Assembly: GCA_903850915.1 (NCBI GenBank)
Contig: CAINMV010000016.1
Location: forward strand, 1-58,406
Direction of reading: 5' to 3'
Length of the DNA: 58,406 bases
DNA from: an uncultured Bacteroidota bacterium
Lineage (GTDB): Bacteria; Bacteroidota; Bacteroidia; UKL13-3
Shown piece after piece: positions 44,618-53,897 of this stretch. Under the pieces are notes generated by a model. That model saw nothing but the letters and a program-made list of their open reading frames with translations, had not been told where the DNA came from and did not search any database. How positions within the stretch are numbered: the stretch's first letter is position 1; every line of letters starts with the position of its first letter. The translations under genes were made by a program, and so were the position numbers.

Positions 44618-46357
44618 ATGTTGCAATTTTTCAAATCCATTTTAGCCACCATGGTTGGCCTCCTCCTTTTCTTTATTTTACTTATTTTTATAATCATTGG
44701 CGTTGCTGCTTCTGCTTCAAAGAAGAGTGCAGTTGCCGTAAAGCCGAAGTCGATATTGGTAATGACTTTTAACGGCAACGTAAAAGAACGAAGTGCGGAT
44801 AATGTTTTTGCGAAATTTCAAGGAAATTCAGAGGATATTGGATTGAATGAAATTATCGAAAACATTGACAAAGCCAAAGACGACGTAAATATTAGTGGTA
44901 TTCTGCTCGATTTAGGGATGGTTAATGCTGGCGCTGCGTCTAAAGAAGAAATAAGGCAGGCACTACTCGAATTTAAGAAATCCGGTAAATTTATTTTTTC
45001 TAAAGCTGACTATTACTATAACGGAAATTATTCACTTGCTGCTTCATCCGATAGGGTATTCTTAACCCCTACTGGCGAGATGCTATTTAATGGTACCTCC
45101 GCTGAACCTATGTTTTATAAAGGACTTCTCGATAAAATTGGGGTAGAAATACAAGTGGTACGTCATGGTAAATTTAAAGGAGCCGTTGAGCCTTTTATTA
45201 AAGACCATCTTAGTGATGAAAATAGATTGCAGATAAGAAAATATAAAGAAGCGGTTTATAATAACTTCATTCAAAATATAGCTTCAGACCGGAAGTTGAA
45301 TGTAGATCAAGTGTTCGCCTTGGCGTATAATATGGATGTTAAAAGTCCTGAAGATGCTCAGAAATATAAGCTTGTAGATGAATTATGTTATACTGACGGA
45401 ATAGAAAAGGCTTTAAAAGAAAAGTTAAATCTAGCGGAAAAAGATAAGATTAACTATATTAATTATAGTAAATATATCGATGTTCCAGGAAAGAAAAAAG
45501 CAGGAGACTTAAACACTAAAATAGCTGTAATTTATGCCGAAGGTGAAATTAAAGACGGAGAAGCTGATGACGACGCGATAGGGGGAAAAAGTCTTTCGGA
45601 GACCATAAGTAAAGCACGTAAGGATGATAAAGTTAAGGCTATTGTGTTACGTATCAATTCGCCGGGTGGCTCGGCGCTTGCGAGTGATATAATTTGGAGA
45701 GAAGTGCAATTGGCAACCGAAAAAAAGCCAGTAGTGGTTAGCATGGGTGATGTTGCAGCAAGTGGTGGATATTATATTGCTGCTCCCTCAACATACATTT
45801 TTGCTGAACCTTCAACAATAACAGGATCAATAGGTGTGTTCGGACTCTTTCCGAACGCCCAAAAACTGCTAAACGACAAATTGGGGATCACCATTGACTC
45901 CGTTAAATTTGGCAGGTTTAGTGATCTTGGAAATGCCTCCAGACCTTTTAATAATGAAGAGAAAGAAATTTTACAATCCTTTATTGAAAGAACTTATGAC
46001 AATTTTATCTCACGTGTTGCTGAAGGTAGACATAAAAACAAAGCAGACATTGACAGCATAGCACAAGGAAGAGTTTGGGCTGCATCAGATGCTTTAAACC
46101 TAGGATTGGTGGATAAAATTGGGAGCATTGATGATGCCATTAAATTTGCCGCACAAAAGGCAAACATCACCAATTATAGAATAACAGAAATGCCTAAATT
46201 AAAAGACCCATTACAAGAATTAATAAAGACATTGAGTGGTGAAACAAAGTTGAAATCGGTAATGAAAAGTGAGCTGGGTGATCAATATCAATTATACGAG
46301 CAATTGCGCAGTTTGCAGCAAAAGCAAGGTATTCGTGCTGAATTGATTTGGTGGTAA
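44618..46357 (+). CDS. sppA: Signal peptide peptidase SppA, 67K type
   Basis: 579 residues, two S49 domains in tandem as in E. coli SppA. An N-terminal membrane helix (about 7-32) anchors it facing the periplasm. The first half has TKE-like ADYYYNGNYSLAASSD, where the general-base Lys region is expected. The second half has SPGGSALASD and GDVAASGGYYIAA with nucleophile Ser382. It degrades cleaved signal peptides. It is convergent with the PGPT gene, 13 bases apart. A TATCTTTG box is 30 bases upstream. Confidence 0.92.
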   Translation: MLQFFKSILATMVGLLLFFILLIFIIIGVAASASKKSAVAVKPKSILVMTFNGNVKERSADNVFAKFQGNSEDIGLNEIIENIDKAKDDVNISGILLDLGMVNAGAASKEEIRQALLEFKKSGKFIFSKADYYYNGNYSLAASSDRVFLTPTGEMLFNGTSAEPMFYKGLLDKIGVEIQVVRHGKFKGAVEPFIKDHLSDENRLQIRKYKEAVYNNFIQNIASDRKLNVDQVFALAYNMDVKSPEDAQKYKLVDELCYTDGIEKALKEKLNLAEKDKINYINYSKYIDVPGKKKAGDLNTKIAVIYAEGEIKDGEADDDAIGGKSLSETISKARKDDKVKAIVLRINSPGGSALASDIIWREVQLATEKKPVVVSMGDVAASGGYYIAAPSTYIFAEPSTITGSIGVFGLFPNAQKLLNDKLGITIDSVKFGRFSDLGNASRPFNNEEKEILQSFIERTYDNFISRVAEGRHKNKADIDSIAQGRVWAASDALNLGLVDKIGSIDDAIKFAAQKANITNYRITEMPKLKDPLQELIKTLSGETKLKSVMKSELGDQYQLYEQLRSLQQKQGIRAELIWW

Positions 46358-46370
46358 TATTTGATTTCGA

Positions 46371-47786
46371 CTACTTTCCTCTACCTTGAATTACAATGAT
46401 AATGGTATAAAATAGAATTTTAATATCCATTGCTATACTCATATTTTCGATATATAAAATATCGTATTTGAGACGTTCTACCATCTGCTCAACACTTTCA
46501 GCATAACCGTACTTAACCATTCCCCAAGAGGTGATGCCTGGTTTTATTTTATATAAGTGTTTATAGTGCGGGGCTAATTGCGTAATTTGATCGATGAAAT
46601 ATTGACGTTCCGGACGATAGCCGACTAAACTCATCTCTCCTATTAATACATTATAAAACTGTGGCAACTCGTCGATACGTACTTTGCGTAAAAACACACC
46701 AACTTTTGTTCTGCGGTTGTCGTTTTTACTCGAAAGCTGTGGTACACTTTTTTCGGCATTAATTATCATAGTTCGAAACTTATGGATATTGAAAGATTTT
46801 CCATGTAATCCAATCCTAGCCTGCTTATAAAAAATGGGACCCTTAGAGGTAAGCCAAACAGCAAGAGAAGTAATAATAAAAAAAGGCAACCCAAGAACCA
46901 ACACAAGGCTAGCAAACAAAATGTCAAAAGCACGCTTCACAACACGCTGCCATTGAGGCATGATCTCTGTCTCAACTTCAATTAAAGCAGAGCCCCAAAC
47001 ATTATTCATTTTCACACTTCCCGTTACGATATCGTACATATCGGGAGTAATTTTTATTTTGATGTCCTCGTTTTCAAGAATGGTGAATATGGGATCCAAA
47101 TGTTCATGATCTTGTTTTTCCAAAGCAATGATAACATCCTCAATTTTACCACTTTTAATTAACTGTGGTAACAATTGATAATTCCCCAAGTTTTCAGTTA
47201 CCGCTTGCATTTCGTCATTTGAATTGTCATTTGCAATTACGTAACCCGTAACCCAATTACCTTGCGATTTTTTTTCAGACATTAGCTCATGATATAAAGT
47301 CAAAGCCTTACCACCATTACCTATAATCAATGTATTGAATTTAATTCGACGACTTGTAATTTTCTTTTTTGTAAAAGACGTTTGAACAAATCGAAAGAAA
47401 GCAGTTATAAAAAAATGCAATGAAAATAATACGAATACCGACTTATAATAATCTCTATACGATTTTACCTCATCGTCGAGTAACAATACAAAAAACAGAA
47501 CAATAACACCAAAAGCTGCGATATTTAGTGTTTTCGATAATTCCCATAAACGCGAGCGTCGGTAAATGCGGCGATAATGCCCCATAAATGAATATAAAAC
47601 TAGCCAATAGCAGCAATAAAATAATGCAGATTGATAAAACTTCTCTTGAAACTCAACTGGAATTATATATCCAAACTTAACCGATTCGATATAACTTTTT
47701 CTAAACCAAAAAAACACACCCCACGTTATTAGGGCGGCTAAAATATCGAAAGCGACATATTGTGCAACTTTTAAGGCTCTATTCAA
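46371..47786 (-). CDS. Polyprenyl glycosylphosphotransferase (WcaJ-like initiating transferase)
   Basis: Starts an exopolysaccharide or O-unit by transferring sugar-1-phosphate to undecaprenyl phosphate. 471 residues: about four N-terminal helices, a Rossmann-like middle domain (LIIGNGGKALTLYHELM), a fifth helix, and the C-terminal catalytic Bac_transf domain (KRAFDILFASLVLVLGLP, SKGPIFYKQARIGLHGKSF, KFRTM, KVRIDELPQFYNVLIGEMSLVGYRPE). It is co-transcribed with the lipoprotein gene upstream (8-base overlap). It forms part of the same capacity as the sugar dehydrogenase and Wzc-like gene 8-10 kb away. Confidence 0.9.
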   Translation of the reverse strand: MNRALKVAQYVAFDILAALITWGVFFWFRKSYIESVKFGYIIPVEFQEKFYQSALFYCCYWLVLYSFMGHYRRIYRRSRLWELSKTLNIAAFGVIVLFFVLLLDDEVKSYRDYYKSVFVLFSLHFFITAFFRFVQTSFTKKKITSRRIKFNTLIIGNGGKALTLYHELMSEKKSQGNWVTGYVIANDNSNDEMQAVTENLGNYQLLPQLIKSGKIEDVIIALEKQDHEHLDPIFTILENEDIKIKITPDMYDIVTGSVKMNNVWGSALIEVETEIMPQWQRVVKRAFDILFASLVLVLGLPFFIITSLAVWLTSKGPIFYKQARIGLHGKSFNIHKFRTMIINAEKSVPQLSSKNDNRRTKVGVFLRKVRIDELPQFYNVLIGEMSLVGYRPERQYFIDQITQLAPHYKHLYKIKPGITSWGMVKYGYAESVEQMVERLKYDILYIENMSIAMDIKILFYTIIIVIQGRGK

Positions 47787-48633
47787 AGTGGATGATTTTT
47801 ATATTATCGATAAATACTTTTTTGTTCACTCCAGAGGCATTTAATGAGGATACAAATAAACTAAATTTTGTTCCAAGGGGTTTTACCGAAACATCATTGG
47901 TGATGTTTATATAGGCCTTCGACCAAGTATCTTTTGGATTTAGGGTAACCACTCCGGTCTTTATTATTGTTGTTGGTTCATCGATGTATAATCCAATTGC
48001 TAAAGGCAATTCAGACTTGTAATTTATTTCAATAAATGTTGCCGACTCAGAGCTAGAAGGCAAAGTGTATTTATTTCGAGTAGAATATTCCATTAAAGCA
48101 CCATTGACCATATCGAATAAAGCACAATGTCCCACCTCTAAATTATCCATTAATAAACTATCACGAATTAAGGTGTCCTGGGTATTATAAATAGTTTTAC
48201 CAAATAACGGAAGTGGGTTTTCAAAGTCTTCAATTAATTTAAATTTTACATTAGATCGATAGGTAACATGAGGTTTCAAAGCGTTGCCAACATTAGCAAC
48301 AAGATTTATTGTGGTATCAAAAGCTGTTAAATAAGTATAGGCATATCTAGGGTTAGAGGCAATTGCATTTTCTACCACCGCTGGTGCAACAGTTATGTGG
48401 TGCGTCCCGGAAATCGCAATTGGTATGGATGCAGGTAAATGATAAACGCCTGCAATTTGATCATCGATATAAATAATAGCTTCAGTTAAGTTTTGGCTAG
48501 AAGTTCCTTGGGTTAATGGATCAGTGAAGACAACAAAATTATCGATTTGAAGATATGAGGGTTCCAGCGCTTTCTGCTTACAGGCAACTAGCATTAAAAT
48601 CGAAAAGAGAACAATAATTATATTTTTAGGCAT
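47779..48633 (-). CDS. Putative lipoprotein, DUF-unknown, beta-rich
   Basis: 284 residues; signal ends LMLVAC (Cys18) in a lipobox. The mature part is Ser/Thr-rich and probably a beta-sandwich. IIYIDDQIAGVYHLPASIPI resembles a PEGA-like segment near 50-75. YKSELPLAIGLYIDEP and an NDVSVKPLGTKFSLFV stretch follow. I do not recognise the full family. It overlaps the PGPT gene by 8 bases, implying coupling. It may be an envelope protein of the same glycan machinery, but that is inference. Confidence 0.6.
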   Translation of the reverse strand: MPKNIIIVLFSILMLVACKQKALEPSYLQIDNFVVFTDPLTQGTSSQNLTEAIIYIDDQIAGVYHLPASIPIAISGTHHITVAPAVVENAIASNPRYAYTYLTAFDTTINLVANVGNALKPHVTYRSNVKFKLIEDFENPLPLFGKTIYNTQDTLIRDSLLMDNLEVGHCALFDMVNGALMEYSTRNKYTLPSSSESATFIEINYKSELPLAIGLYIDEPTTIIKTGVVTLNPKDTWSKAYINITNDVSVKPLGTKFSLFVSSLNASGVNKKVFIDNIKIIHFE

Positions 48634-48733
48634 CGAGCGTTCGTTTAACCAACCATTTAGATATAATGCAAAAATAAGAGTTGTAAGTGAGTTGGTATTA
48701 TTATTTTTACAGACGTATTAATTCTTTTCTAGG

Positions 48734-49675
48734 TTGCATTTCTTCAATTATTTTAAGAAAACATTGTTTTTCCTTGTTTTGCTCTCTCACTTAATTAGCG
48801 AAGGGCAAAAGGATAGTTTAAAAAACATCCATATAGCTCATAAAAAACGCGAGACTGCGGTATACACAAGCATTGGAATTACCTATACCACGCTTGCTTA
48901 TGGACTTTATAATGCTTGGTATAAAAACTATCCGACAACGCAATTTCACTTTTTCAACGATAATGATGAATGGCTTCAAATGGATAAGGTGGGGCATGCT
49001 TATTCATGCAATGCCGAGGCCATTGCCGGAATACAACTAATGGAATACCTAGGTTTGTCGGAAAAGAAATCGTTATGGACTGGTGGCCTAATTGGGTTCG
49101 GCATGCAAACTATGGTTGAAATAATGGATGGTTTTAGCTCTAAATGGGGATTTAGCTGGGGTGATATGAGTGCAAATGTTGTTGGCACCTCCATAACAAT
49201 GCTCCAACATCATTATTGGAAGGAACAGCGAATAAAATTGTGCTATAGTTTTCATAAAACAGAATTTAGCACCCTTCGTCCTGAAGTTTTAGGGCACACT
49301 TTTTTAACGCGCACTTTAAAAGATTACAATGGTCAAACCGCATGGTTAAGCCTTAATTTGAGCAGTTGGTTTCCCAAGCGCAGCATACCAGCATGGGTAA
49401 ACATTGATATTGGCTATGGAGCTTATGGCATGATTACCGGAAATCCAAATGAGAACAACAACTTTGTTTTTAATGGCAATAGCTTTAATTATTCTTCAAT
49501 TGTGCGATATAGAAAGTTTTTTCTATCCCCAGACATAAATTTACAAAAGATACCTTACATAAAAAAACGGCCAAAATTACTTGCCATAGCTCATCTGTTA
49601 TCCCCTTTAAAAGTACCATTACCTGCATTACAGTTCGATAAGTTTGGTGTTAAATTTAATTCGTTCTATTTTTAG
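48734..49675 (+). CDS. DUF2279-family membrane-associated protein
   Basis: 313 residues. The start is TTG 48734, since no ATG precedes the signal-like helix (HFFNYFKKTLFFLVLLSHLI). The DUF2279 core is AVYTSIGITYTTLAYGLYNAWY, NDEWLQMDKVGHAYSCNAEA (conserved Asp/His), LIGFGMQTMVEIMDGFSSKWGFSWGDM (a helix with acidic residues), then outer strands. The family is found in Bacteroidota; function unknown, possibly a periplasmic or outer-membrane enzyme. It is divergent from the lipoprotein gene and followed by the EVE gene after 28 bases. Confidence 0.78.
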   Translation: MHFFNYFKKTLFFLVLLSHLISEGQKDSLKNIHIAHKKRETAVYTSIGITYTTLAYGLYNAWYKNYPTTQFHFFNDNDEWLQMDKVGHAYSCNAEAIAGIQLMEYLGLSEKKSLWTGGLIGFGMQTMVEIMDGFSSKWGFSWGDMSANVVGTSITMLQHHYWKEQRIKLCYSFHKTEFSTLRPEVLGHTFLTRTLKDYNGQTAWLSLNLSSWFPKRSIPAWVNIDIGYGAYGMITGNPNENNNFVFNGNSFNYSSIVRYRKFFLSPDINLQKIPYIKKRPKLLAIAHLLSPLKVPLPALQFDKFGVKFNSFYF

Positions 49676-49691
49676 TATTATTTTTTTAACG

Positions 49692-49699
49692 TAGGTTTG
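49692..49699 (+). promoter_or_regulatory. -7 promoter box TAGGTTTG for EVE gene
   Basis: TAnnTTTG match, 4 nt before the ATG at 49704. It supports that ATG over the internal ATG at 49719. Confidence 0.5.
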
Positions 49700-49703
49700 C
49701 ACT

Positions 49704-50123
49704 ATGGGAAATGAAAAAATGAAATGGCTTATTAAATCGGAGCCAGATGTTTATTCCTTTGATGAATTAATAAAAGACAAGCAAACCGCTTGGACTGGCG
49801 TTCGTAACTACGGCGCACGTAATAACTTAAGATCCATGAAGTTGGGAGATGAATTACTTTATTATCATAGCAACATCGGTAAAGAGGTGGTAGGTATTGC
49901 AAAAGTTGTAAAAGAAGCTTACCAGGACCCAACAACCGAAGAAATAGCTTGGTTGTGTGTAGATGTAGCACCCGTAAAAAAGCTTAAAAAACCGGTTACT
50001 CTTGAAGATGTGAAATCACATCCTGGATTGGCCGAGATGGCCTTGGTGAAATTAGGACGCCTAAGTGTGCAACCTGTAACCAAATTTGAGTTTGAGGAAA
50101 TAATTAGAATGAGTAAGAATTAA
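49704..50123 (+). CDS. EVE-domain protein (modified-base reader-like)
   Basis: 139 residues, a stand-alone EVE (PUA-like) domain: MKWLIKSEPDVYSFDEL, WTGVRNYGARNNLRSMKLGDELLYYHSN, VVGIAKVVKEAYQDPT, ending EFEEIIRMSKN. EVE domains bind modified cytosines or other modified bases in RNA or DNA. No defence partner (such as a nuclease) is next to it. The next gene is pyrR, 12 bases on, and the two probably share a transcript. Its cell role is unknown. Confidence 0.9.
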   Translation: MGNEKMKWLIKSEPDVYSFDELIKDKQTAWTGVRNYGARNNLRSMKLGDELLYYHSNIGKEVVGIAKVVKEAYQDPTTEEIAWLCVDVAPVKKLKKPVTLEDVKSHPGLAEMALVKLGRLSVQPVTKFEFEEIIRMSKN

Positions 50124-50135
50124 CTGATATAAACC

Positions 50136-50669
50136 ATGTCGAAAACTTTTTTAGATGCTCGTAATATTTCAATTACAACCCAGAGGTTGTGTTATGAATT
50201 AATTGAAAACCATAATGACTTTGGTGATACGGCCATCATTGGGTTGCAGCCACGCGGTGTTTATTTTGCTCGAAAACTCCGTGATGCTTTAGAAAAAAGC
50301 ATAGGAAGTAAAATAGTATATGGAGAATTAGATATCACCTTCTATAGAGATGATTTTAGAACTAAAGAGTTCGATATAGAGCCCAATGAGGTGAATATTG
50401 ATTTTACAATTGAAGGCAAAAAAATTATTTTAGTTGATGATGTTCTTTATACAGGAAGAAGCGTTAGAAGTGCACTTGATGCATTGAACGATTTTGGACG
50501 TCCAAAACAAGTTGAATTATTAGTGCTTATTGATAGACGCTATAATCGTGAGTTTCCAATTGAGGCTGATTATATTGGCAAACAGGTAGATACGCGTGCC
50601 GATGATAAAGTTAAAGTAGACTGGATAAACAATGAAGTTTTAATCCTAAAGAGAAGCGAAATTTTATAA
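50136..50669 (+). CDS. pyrR: Bifunctional pyr operon regulator/uracil phosphoribosyltransferase PyrR
   Basis: 177 residues of phosphoribosyltransferase fold. The PRPP loop is KIILVDDVLYTGRSVRSAL (about 94-112). ALIGLQPRGV-like segment (IIGLQPRGVYFARKL) and VDIxFYRDDF (LDITFYRDDFRTKEF) are PyrR marks. In Gram-positives PyrR attenuates the pyr operon by RNA binding; in Bacteroidota the RNA-control role is less certain and UPRT activity may be the main one. No pyr genes are adjacent. It is convergent with leuS, 11 bases apart. Confidence 0.92.
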   Translation: MSKTFLDARNISITTQRLCYELIENHNDFGDTAIIGLQPRGVYFARKLRDALEKSIGSKIVYGELDITFYRDDFRTKEFDIEPNEVNIDFTIEGKKIILVDDVLYTGRSVRSALDALNDFGRPKQVELLVLIDRRYNREFPIEADYIGKQVDTRADDKVKVDWINNEVLILKRSEIL

Positions 50670-50680
50670 TTTCAGATTTA

Positions 50681-53488
50681 CTAAACTACGATATTCACAA
50701 TTTTTTTTGGAACAACAATTAGCTTTTTAGGAGAATTCCCTTCGAGCCATTTGACGATAATTTCATTCGACAAGGCAACATTTTGAATTTCTTCATTCGT
50801 TGCTGACGCAGAAAAGACGATTTCAGTTCGTAGTTTTCCATTTACAGAAATACCATAAGTGAAGTTATCTTCAACTAAAAATGAATCATTAAAAGTAGGA
50901 AAGGCAGCATACGCAATTGAGTTTTCATAGCCTAAGCAATACCAAAGCTCTTCGGTAATATGCGGAGCAAATGGCGACAATAAAATAATTAAAGGCTCTA
51001 AAATCTCCCGTTTACTACATTTTAACTCTTGAAGTTCATTCACTGCAATCATAAATGAACTTACACAAGTATTATACGCCAGAGCGTCAATATCCTTTTC
51101 TACTTTTTTAATGGTTTTATGTAGCGTTTTCAGTTCTGCGCTTGTAGGCTCGTTATTTTGAACTATTAAAACACCTTTATCATCAAAAAACAAACGCCAT
51201 AATTTACGCAAGAAACGTGATACGCCTTCTATTCCTTTCGTATCCCATGGCTTACTAAGCTCTACAGGCCCTAAAAACATTTCATACATACGAAAGGCAT
51301 CTGCACCATATTGTAGTACCATATCGTCAGGATTAACTACATTATTAAGCCTCTTGCTCATCTTCTCCACTTGATTTCCGCAAATGTATTTTCCATCTTC
51401 AAGTATATATTGAGCATTTTCAAAATCACTCCTCCACTTCTTAAGTTTTTCTATATTTAGTTCTAAGCCATCGCAACAATTTACATCTATATGCAACGCG
51501 GTAACCTCATAATCCTCCTTTAGATTTGACGAAACGTAGGTATTCTCTTTATTTTTAATCCTATAAATTAATTTAGATGTGCCTTGAATCATTCCTTGAT
51601 TCACCAACTTTTTAAAAGGCTCATCAAATGATATTAATTTAAGATCGTGAAGCACCTTAGTCCACATTCGGCTATAGAGTAGGTGCCCCACTGCATGTTC
51701 AGCCCCACCAATGTATAGATCCACTTGATTCCAGTAGTTCGTAGCAGACCTACTTGCAAACTCCTCGGAATTTTGTGTATCCATATATCGTAAGAAATAC
51801 CAACTACTACCAGCATAACCAGGCATCGTGTTGGTTTCCCGTCTATATCCATCAGGAAGGTTTACCCATTCGGGAATAGTTGCTAAAGGCCCTTCTCCTG
51901 TGCCTGTTGGCTTATAGGTTTGTACATCTGGCAATGTAATGGGCAGCTGTTTTTCATCAATAACATAGGGAATGTCATTTTTATAAACTACCGGAAACGG
52001 CTCACCCCAATAGCGTTGACGACTAAAGCCAGCATCACGCATGCGATAGTTTATTTTTCGCTTTCCAATCTGACGTTTTACAACATTATCCAATGCAATA
52101 TTAAATGCATTTTTGAAGTCGAGGCCATTAAGGAAATCAGAATTAAATAACTTAAAACTTTTCTCTGTATAAGGCGCATCGTTAACATCAATATCATCAA
52201 AAATATTGGTAATTGAAATCCCAAAGTGTTTTGCAAAAGCATGATCGCGGTCGTCACCGCATGGCACCGCCATTATGGCACCTGTTCCATATCCTGCCAA
52301 AACATATTCTGAAATCCATATTGCAATCGGTTTTTTAGTAAATGGATGCATTGCATAGGAGCCCGTGAAAACACCTGTAATTTTTTTCACCTCACTCATT
52401 CGTTCTCTATCACTTCTACTCTCAACATATTTAAGGTACGCCGCAACTTCGGCTTCTTGGGTTGCTGTGGTAATACTCTGAACCAATTCATGTTCAGGAG
52501 CTAACACCATAAAAGTAACTCCAAAAATAGTGTCGGGTCGAGTTGTAAAAATTTTTATAATCGGCTGATTTTGAAGATTTTGGGTACTCCCCTGCCCTTC
52601 TTCAAAAGGCATTAATTTAAAGTCCATTTCACAACCTTCACTGCGACCAATCCAATTTCGTTGCATTTCCTTTAAAGAGTCACTAAATTCTACTTTATTT
52701 AAACCTTCTAAAAGGCGATCAGCATATTCACTGATGCGCAGAAACCATTGGCGCATTTCCTTTTTTACCACTGGATGACCTCCGCGTTCACTGACGCCAT
52801 TAATGACTTCATCGTTAGCCAAAACTGTACCTAAAGCTTCGCACCAATTTACAGTAGAATATGCACTAAACGCAAGGCGATAATCCATTAGGATTGTTTG
52901 CTTTGTTTCATCATCAAAGTTGTTCCATTCGGCAGCCGTAAATTTCCTTCCAGTTTCTTCGGGGCATTCAATGGTATAGTTTCCGGTTTCACTGAAGCCC
53001 TCAATTAATCTATCTATTGGTTTCGCGTGGTTATCAATTCGATCATAATAACTATTGAATAGTTGAATGAAAATCCATTGAGTCCATTTATAAAAATCGG
53101 GCGATGCCGTACTCACCATTTTATCCCAATCAAAACTGAAACCAATATTACGCAACTGCTCTATATAACGTTCAATATTTTTTTCTGTTGAAATTGCTGG
53201 ATGTGTACCTGTTTCTATGGCATACTGTTCAGCAGGCAAACCAAAAGCATCAAAACCCATTGGGTGAAGCACATTATACCCTTTGTGACGCTTGTAGCGA
53301 GCCATTATATCGCTTGCAATATAGCCTAATGGATGACCTACATGCAAACCAGCACCACTTGGATAAGGAAACATATCCAAGACATAATATTTTGGACGTG
53401 CTGTATCAATACGAGAACGAAACGTTTTATTTTCGAGCCAATACTGTTGCCACTTTTTGTCTATTTTATTGAAATTAAAGTCAATCAT
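50681..53488 (-). CDS. leuS: Leucyl-tRNA synthetase
   Basis: From ATG 53488, 935 residues, starting MIDFNFNKIDKKWQQYW; the upstream 15 codons are spurious. Class I signature HVGH (49-52, in YPSGAGLHVGHPLG) and KMSKR near residue 708 are present. The CP1 editing domain lies between (TTRPDTIFGVTFMV, DDRDHAFA). A Bacteroidota-type insertion of about 60 residues precedes KMSKR (around residues 645-705). The anticodon-binding and C-terminal domains follow. Upstream is a terminator and a small membrane protein gene. Confidence 0.96.
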   Translation of the reverse strand: MIDFNFNKIDKKWQQYWLENKTFRSRIDTARPKYYVLDMFPYPSGAGLHVGHPLGYIASDIMARYKRHKGYNVLHPMGFDAFGLPAEQYAIETGTHPAISTEKNIERYIEQLRNIGFSFDWDKMVSTASPDFYKWTQWIFIQLFNSYYDRIDNHAKPIDRLIEGFSETGNYTIECPEETGRKFTAAEWNNFDDETKQTILMDYRLAFSAYSTVNWCEALGTVLANDEVINGVSERGGHPVVKKEMRQWFLRISEYADRLLEGLNKVEFSDSLKEMQRNWIGRSEGCEMDFKLMPFEEGQGSTQNLQNQPIIKIFTTRPDTIFGVTFMVLAPEHELVQSITTATQEAEVAAYLKYVESRSDRERMSEVKKITGVFTGSYAMHPFTKKPIAIWISEYVLAGYGTGAIMAVPCGDDRDHAFAKHFGISITNIFDDIDVNDAPYTEKSFKLFNSDFLNGLDFKNAFNIALDNVVKRQIGKRKINYRMRDAGFSRQRYWGEPFPVVYKNDIPYVIDEKQLPITLPDVQTYKPTGTGEGPLATIPEWVNLPDGYRRETNTMPGYAGSSWYFLRYMDTQNSEEFASRSATNYWNQVDLYIGGAEHAVGHLLYSRMWTKVLHDLKLISFDEPFKKLVNQGMIQGTSKLIYRIKNKENTYVSSNLKEDYEVTALHIDVNCCDGLELNIEKLKKWRSDFENAQYILEDGKYICGNQVEKMSKRLNNVVNPDDMVLQYGADAFRMYEMFLGPVELSKPWDTKGIEGVSRFLRKLWRLFFDDKGVLIVQNNEPTSAELKTLHKTIKKVEKDIDALAYNTCVSSFMIAVNELQELKCSKREILEPLIILLSPFAPHITEELWYCLGYENSIAYAAFPTFNDSFLVEDNFTYGISVNGKLRTEIVFSASATNEEIQNVALSNEIIVKWLEGNSPKKLIVVPKKIVNIVV

Positions 53489-53516
53489 TGTAATATTAAG
53501 GCGATGAAGATGGAAC

Positions 53517-53554
53517 AAAAAAAGCCGCAACAACCTTAGCTGATGCGGCTTTTT
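53517..53554 (-). terminator. Intrinsic terminator between small membrane protein gene and leuS
   Basis: Stem 53519-53529 with 53544-53554 (AAAAAGCCGCA/TGCGGCTTTTT), then a T-run on the minus strand (RC of 53517-53523). It ends the 55-residue gene's transcript, so leuS needs its own start. Confidence 0.85.
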
Positions 53555-53597
53555 GTAGTATTTAAAATTAGTTTTTCAGTAAATTCTAATCTAAAAA

Positions 53598-53765
53598 TTA
53601 TAACCAATCGTTCGCAAGCGCAAAGGCAGTAACATAAATTGGCAAAGGCAACCAAAATGCCTCTGGACGATAAATAGTAATTAAAACTCCAGCAGCGAGG
53701 CTTAAGAGGAATATTACCCAATATTTACCTCTTGCTTTATTTTGTGTGTTCGGTGTGTCAGTCAT
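53598..53765 (-). CDS. Small membrane protein, 55 residues, function unknown
   Basis: Read on the minus strand: ATG 53765 to TAA 53598-53600. The peptide begins MTDTPNTQNKARGKYWV and then has two hydrophobic segments (VIFLLSLAAGVLITIY and WLPLPIYVTAFALA). A short Arg-Pro-Glu loop lies between them, and the end is ANDWL. This is a typical two-helix small membrane protein. Being followed by a clean intrinsic terminator (53517-53554) supports it as a real gene. I do not recognise a family. It fills the gap between leuS and the methyltransferase gene. Confidence 0.6.
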   Translation of the reverse strand: MTDTPNTQNKARGKYWVIFLLSLAAGVLITIYRPEAFWLPLPIYVTAFALANDWL

Positions 53766-53897
53766 ACGTGATGCAAAAGTATAAAATAATATGAGTTTAC
53801 AAATATCTATTTTAAAAACAATCGCTAGATTGAAAACTATGCGTTAATTTCGCCCAAACTGATACACTATAAGATTAATATCCGCTTAATCACATTA

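Noticed and set aside
49704-50669. EVE domain plus PyrR as a defence pair
   Set aside because: No nuclease, restriction or effector gene is near; both are common housekeeping genes.
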